From: CAZCSK01 sp964501265
Lineage (GTDB): Bacteria; Actinomycetota; CADDZG01; JAHWKV01
Length of the DNA: 8,611 nucleotides
Reading direction: 5' to 3'
NCBI GenBank assembly: GCA_964501265.1
Contig: CAZCSK010000069.1
Coordinates: forward strand, 1 to 8,611
The position numbers and the translations under genes are program-made. The notes under the pieces are model-generated. The model worked only from the letters and a program-made list of their open reading frames with translations, searched no databases and was not told where the DNA came from. Positions 1 through 5,793 of this stretch are shown here, in pieces. Numbering within the stretch: the stretch's first letter is position 1; each line of letters begins with the position of its first letter.

Positions 1-107
1 AGCTGCGAACCCCCCGAAATCAAGTGGGGGGTTCGGGGGGGTAGCAGCCCCCTTAGGTACAGAACTGCGCGCGCCAGAAGCTGCGAACCCCCCGAAATCA
101 AATGGGG
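1..107. repeat. Two-copy intergenic repeat unit with hairpin
   Basis: A 23-base segment beginning AGCTGCGAACCCCCCG occurs at 1-23 and again, identical, at 79-101. With the following bases (GTGGGG in copy 1, ATGGGG in copy 2) 28 of 29 positions match, at a period of 78 bases. Copy 2 ends directly against the stop codon of the MgtC-family gene (TGA on the minus strand, 108-110). The spacer contains a second small G5/C5 inverted repeat at 37-52. No open reading frame of note lies here. The region could be a dispersed intergenic repeat or a transcription end signal; the first copy starts at the window edge, so more copies may lie to the left. The repetition is read directly from the sequence; the role is inference. 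Confidence 0.8.
7..34 (-). terminator. GC-rich hairpin downstream of mgtC-like gene, terminator-like
   Basis: GAACCCCCC (7-15) is perfectly complementary to GGGGGGTTC (26-34), giving a 9-base-pair stem with a 10-base loop. It lies about 75 bases past the stop of the MgtC-family gene, so it could end transcription of the pcrA-mgtC unit. No run of T follows on either strand, so it is not a textbook intrinsic terminator; high-GC bacteria often have such U-poor hairpins, and it may equally be just part of the repeat unit. A shorter version (4-base-pair stem, 90-93 with 104-107) is present in the second repeat copy, immediately after the stop codon. Confidence 0.45.
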
Positions 108-782
108 TCAGCGGCTCCAGTCGACGTTAGATACGCCAGCCATCGCCCGAACCGCATCAGCTACCTCCTGTGCCCCTGTCCGAGGGGGAAGGCGCAACGA
201 CAAAGTGACGTTGCGGGTGTCCTCATCGGTGGTTTCCATCGACACTGAGTCAATCCGGCATTTGCGCTCATGCAGCATCTCCGTGACTTCGTGGAGCTGA
301 AACTCACCTCCCGCGTCGATCACAAACTCGACCCTGCCTGGCTTTAGTCTGCGAAGCAACTTGCGTTCTACTCGCTTCAGTCCAAAGAGAGCTACCACCG
401 CCACGACTGTTGTGGCGATCGCGCCTTCCCAGAAACCCAGGGCGACAGCCGTTCCAATGGCTGCGGTGACCCACAGTCCCGAGGCGGTCGTTAGCCCTCG
501 TACTGTCATGCCCTGGCGGATGATCGCTCCGGCCCCCAGAAATCCGATTCCAGTAACAACCTGCGCAGCAACCCGAGTTGGATCAACGGCGACGGTTGAA
601 TCGCCGCCAACGATCCCGAAGGCGCCCGTGAGAGTAAAGAGCGCAGCGCCCAGCGAAACAAGGATGTGAGTTCGAAGTCCGGCTGCCTTATCCGAAAGCT
701 CGCGGTCTAGTCCCACCAGGCCCCCGAGCGCGCCCGCCACCAGAACCCGCAGGATCAGTTCCTGAATCGGTAGCGGTTCCAC
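108..782 (-). CDS. MgtC/SapB family inner-membrane protein
   Basis: This is a 224-residue MgtC/SapB (YhiD-like) membrane protein. The first two thirds are hydrophobic, with about four to five membrane segments and family signatures: GGLVGLDRE (residues 20-28), GLRTH (35-39), GIGFLGAGAIIR (78-89) and GLTTASGLW (96-104). From about residue 150 the protein turns soluble and resembles the ACT-like C-terminal domain seen in longer family members. MgtC proteins are linked to growth in low magnesium and to control of membrane ATP synthase in some pathogens; short SapB-like homologues are widespread with unknown roles, so no physiological function is assigned. I chose GTG at 780-782 because GAGAGGAG lies just upstream and the hydrophobic domain begins right after it. 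An ATG in the same frame (852-854) would add 24 polar residues lying inside pcrA and is less likely. The start is 10 bases after the pcrA stop, so the two are probably co-transcribed. Confidence 0.88.
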   Translation of the reverse strand: MEPLPIQELILRVLVAGALGGLVGLDRELSDKAAGLRTHILVSLGAALFTLTGAFGIVGGDSTVAVDPTRVAAQVVTGIGFLGAGAIIRQGMTVRGLTTASGLWVTAAIGTAVALGFWEGAIATTVVAVVALFGLKRVERKLLRRLKPGRVEFVIDAGGEFQLHEVTEMLHERKCRIDSVSMETTDEDTRNVTLSLRLPPRTGAQEVADAVRAMAGVSNVDWSR

Positions 783-794
783 AGGTCTCCTCTC
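783..794 (-). promoter_or_regulatory. Ribosome binding site that sets the mgtC-like start
   Basis: Read on the minus strand, GAGAGGAG (794-787) sits 4 bases before the GTG at 782, overlapping the last codon and stop of pcrA. It is one of the clearest purine-rich sites in the window and is the main reason for preferring the GTG over the upstream ATG. Its position inside the preceding gene suggests translational coupling to pcrA. Confidence 0.7.
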
Positions 795-3000
795 AATCGG
801 CGGCTTTGATCGGAGCATATGCGAGCAGCAGGTGGCGCTCCCCTTCATCGTCAAATACGACCGTCACCTCCGCCTTTTCCCCGAAACCCGAAAGCGCAGT
901 AATCATCCCTCGACCCCAGCGATCGTGAGAAACTTTTTGACCGATTTGCCACCCGGCCGACGCCCGCTGCAGATCTGGATATCGGGGGCCCCGTGACATC
1001 GCGCGCTTGGCCGGCCTGTCTCCAACCACTCGAATCAATTTATCGGGAATTTCCTTCACGAACCGAGAGACTGGATTGTAATTGGCTCCGCCCCAAAGCG
1101 ACCTGTTCCAAGCGTGAGTCAGGAAAAGGCGCCCCTGGGCCCGCGTGATGCCTACATACGCCAGCCGTCGCTCCTCCTCCAACTCCCCCGGCTCCGTGAG
1201 GGAACGCAAATGCGGCAAAACTCCCTCTTCCATCCCGGTCATGAACACGACCGGAAACTCGAGACCCTTGGCGTTGTGCAAGGTCATAAGCGTTACCGAA
1301 GCCTCTTCCTCGTCGTACTCATCTTGTTCACTCACAAGTGAGATCTGCGAGAGAAAGTCTTCTAGTTGCCCTTCCGGATACTGCTCCTGGTACTCGCCCG
1401 CGACGCCGGCAAATTCTTTCAGGTTCTCAACGCGGCCCAACGCTTCAATGGATCTTTCGGACTCGATCTCGGCCATATATCCGCTGCGATCCCAGGAGAC
1501 CTCAACCAATGCCCGCAGCGGCACCTCCTTTGCCTTGAAAGCTTGCAGTTCCGCGATGATGCGCAGAAAATCCTGGATGCCACTGAGAGCCCGGCGCGAC
1601 AGTGTCTCGATTTCATCGGCCGACTCCATGGCTTCATACAAAGAGATCCCTCTCAGCTCGGAGAAAGTGGCCAATCGCTCTATCGTGCGATCCCCCAGAC
1701 CCCTGCGCGGCGTGTTTATGGCCCTTCGAAGACTGATGGCGTCGGCGGGATTGTCAAGCAGTCGGAGGTACGCCACAATGTCCTTGATTTCCTTACGCTC
1801 GTAGAAGCGCAGACCTCCAACTATGCGGTATGGGATCCCGTATCGCGTAAAGATGTCCTCGATGACGCGGGACTGAGCGTGGGTTCGATAGAAGACTGCA
1901 ATGTCTTTGAACTTGAGTGAATGGCGGTCTCTCAGTTCCTGAGTTTGCTTCGCAATAAAGGATGCTTCGTCGTGCTCGTTTTCGGCATGGTAGCGAACGA
2001 TCGGCTCGCCTAGTCCAGCGTCGGTCCAAAGGTTCTTTGGTTTGCGTGCCCGATTATTTTCGATCAGTGCGTTCGCAGCGGACAGGATGTTCTGGCTCGA
2101 GCGGTAGTTCTGCTCCAGCGTTATGACTTTCGCTCCGGCAAAAGCCTCCTCGAACCGCCCCAGATTGCGGTAATCGGCTCCCCTGAATCCGTAGACAGAC
2201 TGGTCCATGTCGCCGACCACCATGACGTTGCCCGCCGGGGCGCCTAGTAGCCGCACCAACTCGAACTGCGCCCCGTTGGTGTCTTGGAACTCATCGACGA
2301 GGATGTGCTCCCAGCGCATCCGGTAAGCCTCGCGGACTTCGGGAAACTCGCGCATGATGCGTACCGTGAGATTGATGATGTCGTCGAAGTCCAGAGCATT
2401 GGCCTCGGTCAAACGCTTCTGATAGATCGCGTATACACCGGCGATCTTGCGCTCTATCCATGTGGTTGCGGTTTGCTCAAATGCCGCGGGCCCGATCAGA
2501 TCGTCCTTTGCCCTGCTAATCGTGTGCAAGACGCTGGAGGGCTTGATGCGCTTGGGATCGATCTCGGTTTCTTTCATGATGATCGATATGAGCCGCTGGC
2601 TGTCCTGGGCGTCGTAGATCGTAAAGGCGCGCTTATAGCCCAGCCGCTGGATCTCGGAACGCAGAACTCGGACGCACATGGAATGGAAAGTGCCGATCCA
2701 CATCTTGCGAGCGACGGGTCCGACCATGCCCGCCACACGATCCTTGACCTCATCGGCCGCCTTGTTCGTGAAGGTGATTGCGAGGACGGAAAATGGCGAC
2801 ACGTCCAGTTCGCTAACTAGATGGGCGATACGTCGGGTCAGCACGGCAGTCTTGCCGCTGCCGGCCCCGGCAACCACTAGAACCGGGCCCTCGGAATGCA
2901 GGACCGCCTCGCGCTGCGGTGGGTTCAGGCCGGCCAGAACATCCTGCGACTCAGGCGGTGTTTGGTCTGCCTCCAGATGATCGATACTCACGAGAGCCAT
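793..3000 (-). CDS. pcrA: ATP-dependent DNA helicase PcrA/UvrD (superfamily 1A)
   Basis: This encodes a 735-residue 3'-5' DNA helicase of the PcrA/UvrD/Rep family, acting in nucleotide excision repair, replication restart and removal of stalled RNA polymerase. All helicase motifs are visible in order: Q motif LNPPQREAV (25-33), Walker A GAGSGKT (45-51), motif Ia ITFTNKAADEV (75-85), GTFHS (103-107), Walker B VDEFQDTN (235-242), motif III GDMDQSVYGFRGA (263-275), motif IV LEQNYRS (295-301), motif V TLHNAKGLEF and motif VI EERRLAYVGITRA. The C-terminal 50 residues (GQKVSHDRWGRGMI onward) look like the Tudor-like domain that binds RNA polymerase in PcrA. Length fits PcrA (about 720-780). The ATG at 2998-3000 is chosen because the longer frame to 3078 would overlap the divergent hydrolase gene and add an unrelated 26-residue tail; no good ribosome binding site is seen before it. 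The gene is followed closely by the MgtC-family gene. PcrA near guaA is, from memory, common in actinobacteria. Confidence 0.96.
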   Translation of the reverse strand: MALVSIDHLEADQTPPESQDVLAGLNPPQREAVLHSEGPVLVVAGAGSGKTAVLTRRIAHLVSELDVSPFSVLAITFTNKAADEVKDRVAGMVGPVARKMWIGTFHSMCVRVLRSEIQRLGYKRAFTIYDAQDSQRLISIIMKETEIDPKRIKPSSVLHTISRAKDDLIGPAAFEQTATTWIERKIAGVYAIYQKRLTEANALDFDDIINLTVRIMREFPEVREAYRMRWEHILVDEFQDTNGAQFELVRLLGAPAGNVMVVGDMDQSVYGFRGADYRNLGRFEEAFAGAKVITLEQNYRSSQNILSAANALIENNRARKPKNLWTDAGLGEPIVRYHAENEHDEASFIAKQTQELRDRHSLKFKDIAVFYRTHAQSRVIEDIFTRYGIPYRIVGGLRFYERKEIKDIVAYLRLLDNPADAISLRRAINTPRRGLGDRTIERLATFSELRGISLYEAMESADEIETLSRRALSGIQDFLRIIAELQAFKAKEVPLRALVEVSWDRSGYMAEIESERSIEALGRVENLKEFAGVAGEYQEQYPEGQLEDFLSQISLVSEQDEYDEEEASVTLMTLHNAKGLEFPVVFMTGMEEGVLPHLRSLTEPGELEEERRLAYVGITRAQGRLFLTHAWNRSLWGGANYNPVSRFVKEIPDKLIRVVGDRPAKRAMSRGPRYPDLQRASAGWQIGQKVSHDRWGRGMITALSGFGEKAEVTVVFDDEGERHLLLAYAPIKAAD

Positions 3001-3016
3001 TATCGCCGTAGGATGA

Positions 3017-3028
3017 CGCGACGTCGCG
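3017..3028. promoter_or_regulatory. Perfect 12-base palindrome, candidate operator
   Basis: CGCGACGTCGCG reads identically on both strands and lies inside the divergent gap between pcrA and the hydrolase gene, 3 bases after the plus-strand TAGGAT candidate. Its place is what would be expected of a dimeric repressor site acting on one or both genes. The short length and CG-rich content mean chance occurrence is possible. No regulator gene is present in the window to pair it with. Confidence 0.35.
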
Positions 3029-3046
3029 GAAACATGTAACCGAGAG

Positions 3047-3052
3047 AAAGGA
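3047..3052 (+). promoter_or_regulatory. Ribosome binding site of the hydrolase gene
   Basis: AAAGGA is placed 6 bases before the ATG at 3059-3061, within a purine-rich run. This supports the start chosen for the hydrolase and shows that the gene is set up for independent translation on the plus strand, unlike the coupled genes around it. Confidence 0.65.
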
Positions 3053-3058
3053 AAGACA

Positions 3059-3814
3059 ATGATTCTAGGGTTCGACAAAAAAGGATCGGGGGACGTCTTG
3101 GTCCTAGTACATGGTTTTCCTGTTGACAGGCGTTTGTGGCAGGCCCAACTCGACGGGCTCTCAGATATCCGGCAAGTCGTTGCCGTTGACCTGCGGGGCA
3201 GAGGAAAAAGCCCCGCGTCGCCTGATGGCCTGATGGACGACTACGCCGACGATGTGGCCGAAACAATCAAGTCCCTCGGGGTAGACAAAGCCGACGTCGC
3301 AGGACAATCGATGGGAGGCTACGTCTTGTTCGCCCTGTGGCGCAGACACCCCGAACTCATTCGATCGCTGATATTGATCGACACCAAGGCGGGCGAGGAT
3401 CCGCCCGAGGCGAAGGAGGGGCGCGATGCAGCAGCGGCTCTGGCTAATGAAAAGGGAACCGCTGCGCTGATCGACGGGCTGTTCGCGAAGATCTTCGCGC
3501 CTGGTGTCTCGGAGAACGTAAAGGATGCGGCTCGGCCGATGTTCGAGGAAAGTCCCTCCGCCACGACGGTCATGGATGCCATGGCGATGAAGGACCGACC
3601 CGATTCGACCGAACTCCTGCAGTCCATAACCGTCCCAACGCTCGTTCTCCACGGCGAAGAGGATCAACTGATGCCGTTGGACGGGGCTCAGGAGATGGCC
3701 GCCAAGATTATCGGTTCAAAGTTCGTTTCGATCCCTAAGGCCGGCCATTTCGCGCCGATGGAAAACCCCGATGCCATCAACGAAGCGATCGAGGACTTCC
3801 TGACCCACCGATAG
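3059..3814 (+). CDS. Alpha/beta-fold hydrolase
   Basis: This is a 251-residue single-domain alpha/beta hydrolase. The complete catalytic apparatus can be read: oxyanion-hole segment HGFP (18-21), nucleophile elbow GQSMGG with Ser84, acid Asp202 in LHGEEDQLMP, and His230 in AGHFAPMENP. A cap region lies between about residues 115 and 180. The C-terminal pattern (PDAINEAIEDFL) is typical of esterase, enol-lactonase and haloperoxidase-like members, which cannot be told apart by motif alone, so the substrate is unknown. There is no signal peptide, so it should be cytoplasmic. It is the only plus-strand gene here, divergent from pcrA and convergent with the phosphoesterase gene, whose stop lies 15 bases away. 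It ends with two adjacent in-frame stops (TAG TGA). The start is supported by a good ribosome binding site. Confidence 0.93.
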   Translation: MILGFDKKGSGDVLVLVHGFPVDRRLWQAQLDGLSDIRQVVAVDLRGRGKSPASPDGLMDDYADDVAETIKSLGVDKADVAGQSMGGYVLFALWRRHPELIRSLILIDTKAGEDPPEAKEGRDAAAALANEKGTAALIDGLFAKIFAPGVSENVKDAARPMFEESPSATTVMDAMAMKDRPDSTELLQSITVPTLVLHGEEDQLMPLDGAQEMAAKIIGSKFVSIPKAGHFAPMENPDAINEAIEDFLTHR

Positions 3815-3829
3815 TGACTGGCCGATGAA

Positions 3830-4570
3830 CTACCGCGGGCGGTATTGAGCTGCCTCGCCATCCGCGTAGGGGCGACCGCTCGTTAGTGCTGCCTCTCCGA
3901 GTAACTCCACGCTGAAAGGGACGCGGCAAAACTCGAGCGTCAAACTCTCTTTGTCCGATGTGAGAATGGCGTATTCGGCGATTGGATATACGTAGAACGC
4001 CTCTCTTGGAAGCATGCGGTTATATGAAACGCCGACACTTCCGGGATTTAGGAACAGCGAGTCGCCCACTTCCCCGACCCATTGCAAATGGACATGCCCT
4101 CCTGCAAGCACGTTTGCTTGTACATCCCCGACGGCCTGTTGGATCTCTTCGGCCGGCATGTCGGGAAGGATCACTTCGTCAAATGATGCCGGCGACCCGT
4201 GAAATGCAAGCAAGCTCTTTCCGCCCTCCAAAGCCACATCATGCGTGGGCAGGAAGGACTCAATGTAGGAAATGCCCTCATCCCCCAGCTGAGCCCTCGA
4301 CCAATCGCCAACTTCCTGCATTCGGTCGGAAACTTTCTCCGAAGACTCTGCCTCGACGCGTCCCGTTAGCAACCAGGAATCTGCGTTGCCCATGATGACG
4401 GGACAGTTCAGGGCCTTGAGCCGCTCGGCCACTTCCGCCGGCTGACATCCCCCTTGAAGCGCGTCGCCCAAGCAGACGCGGGAGTCCACTCCATGGCGAT
4501 CCATGTCCTCGCACGCGGCATCGAGTGCAACGCAGTTGCCATGTATGTCCGAAAAGATCCCTATCCGCAT
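3830..4570 (-). CDS. Calcineurin-like metallophosphoesterase (YfcE/MJ0936-like)
   Basis: This encodes a 246-residue metallophosphoesterase with the full two-metal site: Asp8 and His10 (SDIHGN), Asp36 (LGDALQGG), Asn62 (GNAD), His124 (AFHGSP) and His159/His161 (GGHVH), followed by NPGSVG (175-180). Family members hydrolyse phosphodiesters or phosphomonoesters with Mn, Fe or similar metals; the substrate cannot be told from sequence. In the fourth motif the usual His of GNHD/E is Ala63, as in small archaeal-type phosphodiesterases that have other residues there, so activity is not excluded. The first 180 residues form the catalytic domain; the remaining 65 are less conserved. No signal peptide is present. 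Its ATG shares one base with the stop of the upstream sugar dehydrogenase gene (TGATG), and no separate ribosome binding site is evident, so translation should be coupled. It is the last gene of the guaB3-guaA operon. Confidence 0.93.
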   Translation of the reverse strand: MRIGIFSDIHGNCVALDAACEDMDRHGVDSRVCLGDALQGGCQPAEVAERLKALNCPVIMGNADSWLLTGRVEAESSEKVSDRMQEVGDWSRAQLGDEGISYIESFLPTHDVALEGGKSLLAFHGSPASFDEVILPDMPAEEIQQAVGDVQANVLAGGHVHLQWVGEVGDSLFLNPGSVGVSYNRMLPREAFYVYPIAEYAILTSDKESLTLEFCRVPFSVELLGEAALTSGRPYADGEAAQYRPR

Positions 4571-5793
4571 CAGGCCGCGCGCGCCACCCTAAAAACCGAT
4601 CCTCCGAGTGACGCCACATAAAGTTCTCCGGCGGAGTCCTCGCCAAAAGAAGCCAGATCGGAAACTACGGGTAGGTCAAATGTCGTGTGCTCAACCGCCG
4701 CACCGCCGCGTACTCTAAAGCCTTTGATCTTGCCTTCGCAGAAATCCGCGTAGATGTAGAAACCACGAAGGGATTTGACTTCCCCTCGGTACACGTGACC
4801 ACCCGTCACTGCGCAGGCCGGGCCCCCCAAAGCCAAGGTGTGTATCGGTCGCACGAGTCGCGACTCGTCGATGCGATCGTCGGTGAACAATTGATCCCCT
4901 TCGTACTTGCGCCAGCCGAAGTTGGCGCCGGGCTGGGCCGCCGGAGGCACGTAGTCGATCTCCTCCACTCGATTCTGTCCCACATCGCCAACATATAGAT
5001 CGCGAGTTGCAGGATCGAACGCAAACCTCCATGGATTTCTGAGGCCGTAGGCCCAGATCTCCGGCCGCGCGCCGGAGCGACCGATGAACGGATTGTCGGA
5101 AGGAATTCCGTAAGCATTGCCCGATGAAGGATGCCTGGGGTCGATGCGAACCAACTTTCCCAACAACTCGCTTAGGTTCTGGGCCCGGTTTCCGGGATCG
5201 CCTCCGCTACCGCCATCTCCAAGTCCAAAAATTAACATGCCCGAAGGGTCGAAAAGGATGAGCCCGCCATTGTGATTTGGAAACGGCTGCTTGACGAAAA
5301 GAATCTGCCGTCGCGACCTGGCTTCGAGCCGGTTGGGGTCGGACGAAACGCGATATTCATCAAGTCGGCTGTCGCCCGTTCGGTCGGTGTAACTTACGTA
5401 CGCGAGGCCACTCGTCGCGTAGTCAGGCGAAAATGCCATTGAGAAAAGTCCTCGCTCTCCACCCGAGGACACGCTGCTGACTATGTCGAGGAAAGGGGCT
5501 GGCAGAGCTTTGCCTTCAACCAGAACCTTGATCCTGCCTTCTTGCTCAACAACGAAAAGACGGGGGTCGCTCACGGGGGCCGTCACGAAGATTGGCTTAT
5601 TGAAACGTCCGACTTCAACCAAAGTAGGCCGATCATTGGGTGACGGCTCGGGCGAGGGTGGAGGAATGACGGACGAGGTCGGCGCGCTGGGTGCCCTAGT
5701 CGCGTTGGGTTTCGAGGGTGCCTGTGCCCGGCAACCACCGAGCACCAGCAAAAGGACTGGCCCCCAGCTCAGGGCGCGTCTGGTTATTCCCAC
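4570..5793 (-). CDS. PQQ-dependent sugar dehydrogenase family lipoprotein
   Basis: This is a 407-residue secreted protein of the soluble glucose/aldose sugar dehydrogenase family (GSDH, YliI-like six-bladed beta-propeller). Residues 1-21 form a lipoprotein signal: RR at 5-6, a hydrophobic core and LGGC with Cys21 as the lipid attachment site. A Pro/Ser/Thr-rich linker (about 24-56) follows. Propeller signatures include VVEQEGRI (81-88), GERGLFSMAFSPDY (112-125), PNHNGG (172-177) with His174 at the place of the catalytic His of soluble glucose dehydrogenase, GLGDGGSGGDP (190-200), GLRNPWRFAFDP (250-261), VGDVGQNRVEEIDYV (268-282) and GANFGW (289-294). By family it would oxidise aldoses outside the membrane using PQQ, but many homologues are uncharacterised and PQQ use is not proven. 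The start is GTG (5791-5793), lying inside the last codons of guaA; it gives a proper signal peptide. No ribosome binding site is clear, implying coupling to guaA. Confidence 0.9.
   Translation of the reverse strand: MGITRRALSWGPVLLLVLGGCRAQAPSKPNATRAPSAPTSSVIPPPSPEPSPNDRPTLVEVGRFNKPIFVTAPVSDPRLFVVEQEGRIKVLVEGKALPAPFLDIVSSVSSGGERGLFSMAFSPDYATSGLAYVSYTDRTGDSRLDEYRVSSDPNRLEARSRRQILFVKQPFPNHNGGLILFDPSGMLIFGLGDGGSGGDPGNRAQNLSELLGKLVRIDPRHPSSGNAYGIPSDNPFIGRSGARPEIWAYGLRNPWRFAFDPATRDLYVGDVGQNRVEEIDYVPPAAQPGANFGWRKYEGDQLFTDDRIDESRLVRPIHTLALGGPACAVTGGHVYRGEVKSLRGFYIYADFCEGKIKGFRVRGGAAVEHTTFDLPVVSDLASFGEDSAGELYVASLGGSVFRVARAA

Larger units (their letters stand above)
3001..3058. promoter_or_regulatory. 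Divergent promoter region between pcrA and hydrolase gene
   Basis: This 58-base gap separates two genes transcribed away from each other, so it and its flanks should carry both promoters. Candidate -10 hexamers of the TAnnnT kind are TAGGAT at 3009-3014 on the plus strand (for the hydrolase) and TAGAAT at 3067-3062 on the minus strand (for pcrA, just inside the hydrolase coding start). Neither has a convincing TTGACA-like -35 box at the usual distance. A perfect 12-base palindrome lies in the gap. Existence of promoters here is inferred from gene layout; the exact boxes are weak. Confidence 0.45.

Noticed and set aside
1..107. CRISPR array or prophage attachment site
   Set aside because: There are only two copies, with a hairpin-rich C/G composition and a 55-base spacer; no cas, integrase or tRNA gene is nearby.
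1145..1804. Long plus-strand open frame opposite pcrA
   Set aside because: It lies wholly within the helicase gene on the opposite strand, gives a Ser/Arg-rich composition with no family features, and is explained by codon bias of the real gene.
3062..3077. Possible LexA/SOS box (minus-strand TCGAAC followed by GAATCA) upstream of pcrA
   Set aside because: Only one half matches the actinobacterial-type TCGAAC-N4-GTTCGA pattern; the other half agrees at 2 of 6 bases.
3001..3078. Extended pcrA start giving 26 more residues
   Set aside because: It would run into the divergent hydrolase gene, has no family-like sequence and no ribosome binding site; the ATG at 3000 gives a normal PcrA N-terminus.
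3831..3844. Palindrome TACCGCGGGCGGTA at the hydrolase/phosphoesterase convergence as a two-way terminator
   Set aside because: The stem is only 5 base pairs with a 4-base loop, lies within the phosphoesterase coding end, and has no T run on either side.
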